A stretch of DNA of 64,000 nucleotides from Iris pallida (taxonomy: Eukaryota > Streptophyta > Magnoliopsida > Asparagales > Iridaceae). Positions 57,172-64,000 of the stretch are shown here, in pieces. Within the stretch, counting starts at the first letter, position 1. Every line of letters begins with the position of its first letter. The notes beneath the pieces were generated by a model. The model saw only the letters and a program-made list of their open reading frames with translations, was not told where the DNA came from and did not search any database. The stretch spans positions 1-64,000 of the forward strand of contig JANAVB010004022.1 of NCBI GenBank assembly GCA_029216955.1. Reading direction: 5' to 3'. The position numbers and the translations under genes were made by a program.

Positions 57172-57806
57172 CAGTAGAACCTCGATAATTTAATACCGGA
57201 TAAATTAATAAATTCAACTAAATAATATTATTCGCTGGTCCTGACTTGGGAATAATGTGATAAATTAATACTTCGCCAATTTTATAAGATAATACATAAA
57301 AAAATCATACAAGTCCATCGTACTATATAAATTAATAATTTCCTGATATAAATAGTAGTTATGATTCGCTTATGAAGCATTTCTAAAAAATGACTCAATC
57401 ATTGTTTGTTTCTTCTTGAAATTGATGTCGCCTTGGATTCCATCTCTGATTTTGCATAACATGTCACCTTGAATTATACATGGTCAAACAAATACATAGA
57501 ATTGTTAGTTCGTAAAACAAGAATCTATGTAGAACTTTTGCTTGTTCATAAAGTGGAATAAAGTGTACAATCTATTTTGGAATAAATAAGTAGATTTATG
57601 AATTTTATTTGGTACTTAGAATTGTTAATTCACAAAACGGGAAACTAAATACAATGTACAATATCTAAGAAAATAAGCAGTACTTTGATAAATTAATGTT
57701 ATTAATTAATCGATTTATTAAATTTATTGAGCATTTAATAGTCGCTAAATTAATACGTTTTTGTTGGTTCCAGTGCTATAACTTTATAGTTTATAGAGGT
57801 TTACTG
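57172..57806. mobile_element. Emigrant/Lemi1-like (pogo, Tc1/mariner) element
   Basis: Left end CAGTAGAACCTCGATAATTT and right end (reverse complement) CAGTAAACCTCTATAAACTA match the CAGTARAACCTCTATAAATT-type ends of plant pogo-derived MITEs. Flanking TA dinucleotides at 57170-57171 and 57807-57808 give the expected TA target. It is 635 bp with no transposase. Confidence 0.85.
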
Positions 57807-58088
57807 TATAGGAAGAAATAATAAATTTTATTAGCATCAGAATAGAATATTGTCAACTGAGGTAAATCTTCAAAAATAACCACTGAATTGTGCACACTGT
57901 TTGTGTAATGTGTATCTCAATTAAAAAGTATGAACTAAAATTAAAACGCCACTCTATACAGAAAACTCTCCAGAAAGAAGGATGAAAAAAAATCTCAAAA
58001 AAGTCTCTCTATAATAAAACAATTGGGACATGAAAGAAACACAAAAAAAGACCAATAAGTTGATTATATCTGTTCAATTAACACAATG

Positions 58089-58313
58089 TGCCCTCAGATC
58101 TCATAGCTTTAATATTCATCGGTAGCCTTTTTGTATGGCTTTTCCTAGTGAGCATTTTTGCAAGCCTAAAAAGTGATGGAGTTGATACTGATAAAAGGGC
58201 GGAGTGATGATGATGGTGATGAAGAAGAAGATGATGGAAGTGTGCATCAATGCTCAAAAGGAAAAACCATGTAAGCATCTCTAAGATACAAGTTTTCCAT
58301 CACCGGGCACCAT
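58089..58313 (+). repeat. Hairpin unit 10
   Basis: 5' arm 58089-58165 (TGCCCTCAGATCTCATAGC, TATGGCTTTTCC, GTGAGCATTTTTGCAAGCC). Loop with GATGATGATGGTGATGAAGA. 3' arm 58245-58313 (CAATGCTCAAAAGGAAAAAC, GTTTTCCATCACCGGGCACC). A long stem can be drawn by eye. Confidence 0.8.
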
Positions 58314-58822
58314 TATTTATATTTCAATCGGTAAAAGTACTACAAAACAGATAAATAAAATTCGTACAAAAAATGAAATTGTGAAAAGAGCTCTCAAAGC
58401 GGAAGTGCCTTTATATTCTGGCTACTTTTGCTTCTCTTTAGCATTATAAAGTGAAGACACTGAAGACAATTAAAGAAATTAAACTAACTTTAAATGGAAT
58501 TATATAACAAAGAAAACTAATGACAATGAAAAATCAATTTGAATTTTTGTTTGCTTATACTTTAGCACATCCAAAGGACAAACAAGAACCAATGCCAAGT
58601 ATCACATTACAGTTCATAAAATCAAGTATATATTAAATGAGAATCTCTACTTTCCAACCATTACAGCCAAGATATGACAATCCAACACAAGACATTATGT
58701 TGTTATAAATAAAAGCCAAGAATCCATTTTGCAATCAAATTAAAGGAAATTTTGTAAAGAAAAAGACCAAAATTACATAGAAATCTTTACACAGTAATAT
58801 CAGTTCATATTTCCATAATTTA
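58314..58822. other. Inter-unit spacer
   Basis: Shares GCATTATAAA, AAGAAATTAAA and ATATAACAAAGAAAACTAA with the spacer after unit 6 (53380-53460), supporting duplication of whole units with their flanks. No gene. Confidence 0.5.
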
Positions 58823-59064
58823 GCCCTCAGATCAAATAGCATATGTTTCTATTACATCGATGGCTATAGAAATTGGATCGTTCTATTGAGCATTCTCTGA
58901 TTCAAATGATGATGACAACAACAACAACAACAACAATAATAATAATAGCAATAATAAACCAGGGCAAATTACAGGAAACCCCCTAAAGTTTGGATCATGA
59001 ATCAATGCTCAATAGGAGAAAACCATGGAAGCCACCTTGAGACTTGGTTTCACATCATTGGGCC
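58823..59064 (+). repeat. Hairpin unit 11, (AAC)n/(AAT)n loop
   Basis: 5' arm GCCCTCAGATCAAATAGC, TACATCGATGGCTATAG, TTGAGCATTCTC; loop GATGATGACAACAACAACAA to AATAATAATAGC; 3' arm AATCAATGCTCAATAGGAGA, AACCATGGAAGCCACC, TTTCACATCATTGGGCC. An extra GCAAATTACAGGAAACC block precedes the 3' arm. Confidence 0.75.
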
Positions 59065-59360
59065 AAAAAAGGAGATTCTGCAAACAAACATCAAGACTCG
59101 GTAGGATTTGTACAAATAGACCCTAGTTTTGATATATGTACACGATGTTGTATCATTTTAAACATGAAATCAAACTAAGACTATAGTTTATAAGTCTTAA
59201 CCCAAACAGAAAGCTGTAATCCATCAGAGCTAAGCTCTTAACAAATAACTTCAACTTACAGACCTAGACAAGTTACATTTTTAGCAACAGTGCATATGCA
59301 CATGTAGTCAAGAGCACATAACATCAAATAAGAAATGATCTAATAACTTTATGTGCAGAG

Positions 59361-59824
59361 CAGTGTTGTCAATGGCGCATGACGCATTGAGGCGTTGCCT
59401 CGTGAAACCTAACATGAAATATTATGTTTTACATTGTTTTAACTCAATCCTAAACCCATATCTAACATACTACCCCATTGGCACATCATCTTTAACTTTC
59501 TACTTTCAGAATTCTCTCCCCACCCACTTTAATCTGTCGAACCTCTTCCAATTATTGAGCAATCGTTGTTGACCCTCATCCCTCAATTTCCAACATGTCA
59601 CCCAAAGAATTCAAGATATTTTCTAATTTGTAGACTTTCAAAAAAATGGTCTTCTCCTCCTTTTTTTATAACCTTTACAGATTGCCCACCATTACAGAGT
59701 CCAAAAGCCCCTCTGGGTGAGATTTTTAATTTTTGAATTTTTTTTCCCTAAATAAACTGATTAGGATATTTCAATGTTATTGTACCTTGCGCCTCGCTAT
59801 GCACCTTGTGCTGTGACAACACCG
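59361..59824. mobile_element. hAT-like MITE, ~8-bp TSD
   Basis: Ends CAGTGTTGTCAATGGCGC and (reverse complement) CGGTGTTGTCACAGCAC. Flanks GTGCAGAG (59353-59360) and TTGCAGAG (59825-59832) give an 8-bp duplication with one mismatch. Internal GCGCCTCG/GAGGCG words also pair. 464 bp, no transposase. Confidence 0.7.
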
Positions 59825-59964
59825 TTGCAGAGTTACATATTTACATACTAAATACATGTCAAAGTAACACGACAAATCTAAGGTACAAAGTATAACAATA
59901 AATGATCGGATCTTGTATGGAAAACAAACAAGAATCAACAATTGGATTTCCAATTCGCATAATG

Positions 59965-60190
59965 TGCCCTCAGATCTCATAGCTTTTGGCATTCATCCAT
60001 AGCTATGCGCATGGCTTTTCCTGGTGAGCATTTTCGCAAGCATCTAAGGAGTGATGGTTATGATAGTGATGGAATTGATAAAGAATGACATAGATGATGG
60101 TGGTGATGGGAGCATGCATAAAATGCTCAAAAGGAAAAAAAAAACATTTAAGCCTCTCAAATTTACAATTTTCCATCACCGGGCACCATT
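59965..60190 (+). repeat. Hairpin unit 12
   Basis: 5' arm 59965-60045 (TGCCCTCAGATCTCATAGC, CATGGCTTTTCCTGGTGAGC, ATTTTCGCAAGC). Loop with GATGATGGTGGTGATGG. 3' arm 60113-60190 (AAATGCTCAAAAGGAAAAAA, TTTTCCATCACCGGGCACC). With unit 10 it is the clearest hairpin. Confidence 0.8.
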
Positions 60191-60435
60191 ACTTCGATTG
60201 TGCTTAAAATGTAGTACTCAAAAATAAATTAATAAGCATTTAAAAGTATAATATAATGAGCACATTTTGATGAGTTATAAATAAAATTCGAGTGTCCATT
60301 TTCCAATAAAATGAGAGCAAATTTTAACAAATATATATACATAGTAATCATAACACAACATTATCAGTTCATATTTCTATAAAATGTATTGTAATAAAAA
60401 AACAAAAATTAAAAAAATAATCATATTTTTTTTTG

Positions 60436-60545
60436 GTAAATTACAGGAAACCGACCTAGAGTTTGGATCATGACCTAATATTCAACGAAAAAAAAAATCA
60501 TGGCGGTCACCCTGAGATTATAGTTTTGCATCATCGAGCAAAAGA
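60436..60545 (+). repeat. Isolated 3' arm (unit 13)
   Basis: GTAAATTACAGGAAACCGAC, TTTGGATCATGA, AAAATCATGGCGGTCACC and TTTTGCATCATCGAGC match the extended 3' arm of unit 11. No 5' arm precedes it, although the usual leader TATCAGTTCATATTTC occurs at 60361-60377. Confidence 0.65.
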
Positions 60546-60645
60546 AAGGAGAGATTCTACACTGAAATATTGAATTTTGGTAGGAATTACGAAATGAAAA
60601 ACCCTAGCTTTAAAATCTACAGAAATAACAGAGGAAGAAGACTTC

Positions 60646-60698
60646 AAACCCTAAAATGGCGGCGGCGATTGGCGAGCGAACAGATAACAAAAAAAAAT
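60646..60698 (+). CDS. Possible first exon of a host-like gene, truncated
   Basis: A telo-box (AAACCCTAA, about 60646-60654) common in plant 5' leaders is followed at 60656 by ATGGCGGCGGCGATTGGCG (MAAAIGER-), an Ala-rich start typical of plant proteins. After 14 codons the sequence AAAAT/GTAAGT at 60699 is a strong 5' splice site. No downstream exon could be identified, and a hAT element sits 140 bp further on. The gene may be dead or may be an upstream exon of something outside the window. Confidence 0.35.
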
Positions 60699-61099
60699 GT
60701 AAGTGGAGGGACATTATATACGTAATGAACTGGGCCTCCAAGCCCACAATGATAGTATCAAATGCCTATTTGTCAAAAATTAAAGTTAAAAAGAAACTAG
60801 TGGAAATTTTATATAGCTTTCATTTACTTGGGGTGCATATGTAGGGGTGAGCAAACGGTAGGTTCGGTCCAACTGAACCGACTTTTTGGACAACCGAATA
60901 GCAACTGAACCGATCAGATGACAGCCGAGCTGATCCGTTTCAAATTGAACTAGATCCGAACCGAATCGAATTTGAAATTTCGGTTTGGATCGGCTAATTC
61001 GGTCCATGGGCTTTAAAAAAAGGCCGGCCCAAATTATCCAAATAGAGAAGGCCGGTCAGCCCAAAGGTCAATAAAACTGCAGATAACAGCAAAAAAAAT

Positions 61100-61560
61100 T
61101 CATTAACTGAAAGAAAAATTGAACTTTCTATAACAGCAAAAATTATAAATATTAGAATGTTACAGCAGGCTGATACATGGCCTTCCCAACTTAGCCAACA
61201 CAAATAATATCCTTGCCAAATGAACTTATACATGTACAATACAAAACTTAACTTTCTATAACAGCAAAATTGAACTTCCCATAACACTAAGAACTTATAC
61301 ATGGGCTTCCCAACTTAGCCAACACAAATAATAGCCAACACAAATGAACTGAACTTACACATGTACAATACAAATTCTAAAGCCAAAATTTGTCCAACTT
61401 ATACAACACAAATTTAGCCAACACAAATAATAGAATGTTCAAAGTTCCAACTTATATAATCCAGTCCAAGTTCTCAAAATGGCTTGAACTTGAACATATA
61501 CTTAAGGCTCAGAATGGCTTAAAATGGCTTAAACTTATACAATCCAGTCCAAGTTCCTGC
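61100..61560 (+). repeat. Internal short repeats of the hAT element
   Basis: Words such as AACTTTCTATAACAGCAAAA, AACTTATACA, CCAACTTAGCCAACACAAAT and AATCCAGTCCAAGTTC each occur two or more times with irregular spacing, likely the product of successive slippage duplications. Confidence 0.65.
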
Positions 61561-61838
61561 ATAAAAAAAATAACTAAAAAAGAGGGATAAGAATATAAAG
61601 GCTCAGAATGGCTTGTCATGCATCATGAAAGATGCGGTGTAGTATACATGTTACCATATCTCATGTCAAATCATCATCGCCAATTCTTATAAAAATATTA
61701 GTAAGATTTAAATGTATTAAACAAACTTGTGAATTTACCAAATATTGCCAATGACTGCAATTCAGGCATCACAAATGGCTGCAACGAGTGCCTCGCCAGT
61801 GGAAGGATTCCTGCATCGCCAAAGGATGCAACGAGACA

Positions 61839-62240
61839 CTACATGAGAACATCAGAAAAGCCAACAGAAATAACATAATGCAGTATCAGTAGACTCCAAC
61901 TAGTTAGCACTTTATCCGTTCCTTTAGCATTCGACTGCAAGTTAAGTATTGATTGTTTAGAATCATGATTTTTTTGGTTCATCGGACATGTGTTCCAATG
62001 ATTTTTAACATTACTTGTCCCATTTAATTTACTATGACAATAATATTCCTTGCCACAGTGCTTGCAACTAACTTTTTGACGACCTTCCACATAACAAAAT
62101 TCTTCAAAATCTACCCAATGCGGAGCTCTCTTCTTCATAGGTTTTCTAGTGACATGAAGCCTCGTACTAGAATTCAGAATTGGATCACTAATGGCTTGAG
62201 AACTAGTTGGCGGTTGAGGAGGATCACCTTCTTGCGACAT
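61839..62240 (-). CDS. BED-type zinc finger exon of the hAT element
   Basis: The ORF starts at an ATG at 62240 (MSQEGDPPQPPTSS). A Pro/Ser-rich N-terminus of ~40 residues precedes a BED finger: HWVDFEEF (41-48), then CKHC (59-62) and HWNTC (81-85), fitting CX2C...HX3C. In plant hAT transposases this N-terminal finger binds the terminal repeats. Downstream (QSILNLQSN) it loses similarity and stops after 133 codons, far short of the 600-800 residues of a full transposase. It could be a repressor-like fragment or only the first exon of a deleted gene. Confidence 0.75.
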   Translation of the reverse strand: MSQEGDPPQPPTSSQAISDPILNSSTRLHVTRKPMKKRAPHWVDFEEFCYVEGRQKVSCKHCGKEYYCHSKLNGTSNVKNHWNTCPMNQKNHDSKQSILNLQSNAKGTDKVLTSWSLLILHYVISVGFSDVLM

Positions 62241-62511
62241 TTAAAATATACAAGAATATGAAGAAATACGGACGTTGAATAAATATGAAAAAATACGCAC
62301 GTTACAAGAATATGAAAAAATACGCACATTGCATGAATATGAAGTTGTTGGCATTGATTGGTTTGGTGCTACCTATTAAACATCACACAATTAAGTGAGT
62401 AACCTAAGCTACCTAACCCTTACCCAATCTATTGGCTATTGACATGATTCAACATGTTGAAGCAATTAAGAAATCTAAATAAATAGTCCTACGCTTACCC
62501 ATAAATAGTCA

Positions 62512-62790
62512 GATTAATAGGATTTTATGCTCATAGACATAAACATAAACATAAACAGCCAAAACAGTCAGATTAATAGAATTTTATGCTCATAGACATA
62601 AACATAACATAAATAACCAGATTAATATGATTAATGGGCTCATAAACATAAACAGTTAGATTAATAGGATTTTATGCTCATAGACATAAACATAAACAGT
62701 TATATTGTACTAAAATAAACTGGAATGTCAGATTAATAGAATAAATTAAACATAAACAGTCAGATTTTATGCTCCTAAGTCTTTTTATGC
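62512..62790. repeat. AAACATAAACAGTCAGATTAATAG repeats in the hAT element
   Basis: Four to five units of ~60-70 bp share CAGATTAATAGGATTTTATG, GCTCATAGACATAAACATAA and an AAACAG end, with growing divergence to the right. Confidence 0.75.
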
Positions 62791-63077
62791 TCAGATTAAT
62801 GGGCTAAATTGTGACTAATAGAAGAAATTAATGGGATAAACTGGAATGTCAGATTAACAGAAGAAAATTTTATACCACTGATAGTTTGACACTGAGAATT
62901 GAGAAATAGAACGTCAGAACGAGTATATATTTCACTAACACTTAGTCTAGTTCACAAATCTGTCAAGGAAAAAATACAACAAAATAAATCATCATGACTG
63001 AAACATTAGAAATTAATCTAAATAAGAACAAACTCATCCACAACATATAAATTAATAGGAAAATAAAACTTACAGAG

Positions 63078-63345
63078 CTATAGATTAGGGTTTGGAAGAG
63101 GAAAACCCTTGTTCGGGACACCAACAGAGCCACAGATCTAGAGATTTGGGTTTTGAAGAGGAAAACCCTTGTTCGGGACACCAACAGAGCCACAGATCTA
63201 GAGATTTGGGTTTTGAAGAGGAAAACCCTTGTTCGGGACACCAACAGAGCCACAGATCTAGAGATTAGGGTTTGAAAGAGGAAAACCCTTGTCCGGGACA
63301 CCAACAGATGAACAGAGCCACAAATCTAGAGATTAGGATTTATCA
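63078..63345. repeat. 60-bp tandem repeat, about four units, in the hAT element
   Basis: Units with an exact 60-bp period contain AGAGCCACAGATCTAGAGAT, TTGGGTTTTGAAGAGG and AAAACCCTTGTTCGGGACAC. Central units are almost identical; a fourth and a diverged fifth follow. Its 20-codon period keeps frames open, so the repetitive minus-strand peptide it predicts is not evidence of a gene. Confidence 0.92.
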
Positions 63346-63841
63346 TCGAGAGAAAAACCCTTGTCTCCGACCGTTTGCTCACCTCGAGGAGCTTAGATAG
63401 TTAGATCTAGATATTAGGGTTTGGGAGAGGACAACCCTTGTCTCTCTAAAAATGGGGGCAGATCAGCGGAGTAGGAGGGAGCAGCGGAGCGGAAGGGAGC
63501 AGCGGAGCGCCGGAGCGGGAGGAGAGAGCGGACCGGCTCACGCTCAGCGGCAGCAGAAGAAAAGTCTGAGTCTCTGAGAATTGAGAAAGTGAATAATATA
63601 GAATAGAGAGAAATTTAGGATGTTTTTTAACTTTTATATAGTGTGGGGGGTAAACTGGTAATTGTATATGCTAAGTTCGGGTTTCGGTTCGGGTCGGCCC
63701 ACATAACCCAAAACCGTAATCCGACCCAAAACCCGAACTTCCTAAAACTCAGACCCGAGTTTCGAACCGAAATAAAAAAAACCGAACCGAATGCTGATTT
63801 CGGTTCGGTTCGGTCGGTTATTTCGGTTTAGACCGTTATAT
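63346..63841 (-). other. 5' side of the hAT element with GC-rich island and subterminal repeats
   Basis: GCAGCGGAGCGG repeats at 63470-63520 form a GC island, followed by AT-rich sequence and then dense TTCGGTTCGG/AACCCGAAC words at 63665-63830 that pair with those at 60860-61010. It is the probable promoter and transposase-binding side for the BED exon. Confidence 0.5.
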
Positions 63842-63860
63842 GCTCACCCCTATGCGTATG

Positions 63861-64000
63861 ATTACAAGATGAAAAATATGATAAATAAATTAATTTTATG
63901 GAATTATTTTACCAGAAAGAAAAATTTATGAAAAAAATCTTAAAAAATTAATTTGGGTTTTCGATTGTCGTTAATTTTCATAAATAATAGTTATTTTTTA
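63861..64000. other. Unassigned right edge
   Basis: AT-rich sequence beyond the hAT duplication. No feature is visible. Confidence 0.4.

Larger units (their letters stand above)
45938..60545 (+). other. Cluster of ~12 hairpin-forming repeat units (possible structured-RNA locus)
   Basis: Twelve units of ~195-280 bp (one lacking its 3' arm), plus one isolated 3' arm, all on the plus strand, share two arms. The 5' arm runs GCCCTCAGATCTCATAGC, ATTCATCGATGGCTA, then GGCTTTTCC and GAGCATTTTCGCAAGC. The 3' arm has ATGCTCAAAAGGAAAAACCA followed by ACAAGTTTTCCATCACCGGGC. The arms are largely complementary (GGCTTTTCC against GGAAAAACC, TGAGCAT against ATGCTCA, TGCCC against GGGCA), so each unit can fold into a long hairpin. 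Loops vary and often hold triplet repeats. Flanks outside the hairpins are also shared between units, so the array spread by tandem duplication, not by scattered insertion. Open frames are short and not shared. Function is unknown. Confidence 0.75.
60842..63852 (-). mobile_element. hAT-superfamily element, non-autonomous, 8-bp TSD
   Basis: Left terminus TAGGGGTGAGCAAACGGT and right terminus (reverse complement) TAGGGGTGAGCATATAACGG, flanked by TGCATATG (60834-60841) and TGCGTATG (63853-63860), an 8-bp duplication with one mismatch. Subterminal regions are rich in CCGAACCGAA/TTCGGTTCGG. A BED-finger exon lies on the minus strand at 61839-62240. The catalytic and hATC dimerisation parts are not seen, and much of the interior is simple or tandem repeats, so it probably depends on a relative elsewhere. 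Confidence 0.88.

Noticed and set aside
45938..60190. C/D-box snoRNA cluster
   Set aside because: RTGATGA-like words occur only inside triplet-repeat loops and no CTGA box sits at a fixed place with terminal stems, so the hairpin architecture is a better description.
62963..63304. Repetitive 113-codon minus-strand ORF (SRSVALLVSRTRVFLF repeats)
   Set aside because: A translation of the 60-bp tandem repeat, whose 20-codon period keeps the frame open.

Overview
The window looks like a piece of a repeat-rich flowering-plant nuclear chromosome. It holds plant-specific transposon families: a Ty3/Gypsy chromovirus of the Tekay/Del type, a CACTA (En/Spm) element with tnp2, DUF4218, DUF4216 and Transposase_24-like parts, an L1-type LINE with a DUF4283 ORF1, a short-LTR Ty1/Copia element, a hAT element with a BED finger, and several MITE families with clear target-site duplications. 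No intact host protein gene was found. At most one host-like first exon is visible (60656-60698). The species cannot be named from this sequence.

Layout. 1-8560: two diverged copies of one unrecognised gag-like element on the minus strand. Copy A is 1 to about 3110 and runs off the left edge. Copy B is 4912 to about 7140. They are interleaved with two LTR-like blocks in opposite orientation (about 3115-4911 and about 7140-8560). 8560-16020: AT-rich sequence with long (AT)n arrays, foldback MITEs and a tRNA-derived SINE. 16022-20882: a decayed L1-type LINE, cut by the terminal inverted repeat of a CACTA element (20883 to about 38048). The CACTA tnp2 gene is itself split by a complete 10.46-kb Gypsy element (25874-36333, TSD TCCTT). 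38112-38624: a very long interrupted (AT)n block. 39839-44718: a complete but inactivated Copia element (TSD AAACC).

45.9-60.5 kb is the most unusual part. It carries a cluster of about twelve related hairpin-forming units, all in the same orientation, plus one isolated 3' arm. Each unit has two conserved arms (5' arm starting near GCCCTCAGATCTCATAGC; 3' arm with ATGCTCAAAAGGAAAA and usually ending near GGGCACCATT) around a variable loop that often carries GGT, GAT or AAC triplet repeats. The array grew by tandem duplication, the latest being a 2.2-kb event (52316-54481 and 54674-56873), and was then hit by MITEs. It could be a MIR-like or other structured-RNA cluster, or an old foldback element amplified in place. 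A second, independent foldback (21376-21692) sits in the 3' region of the CACTA element.

60842-63852 is a hAT element with matching termini, an 8-bp TSD and a BED-finger exon but no visible catalytic or dimerisation domain. Nothing here forms a metabolic pathway. The story is nested insertion, decay largely by transitions (every nonsense codon seen in the Gypsy coding frame is TAG), and repeated growth of short motifs, notably the octamer GCCGCATG/CATGCGGC. That octamer is arrayed in a coding region, in a promoter-side minisatellite and in both Gypsy LTRs.
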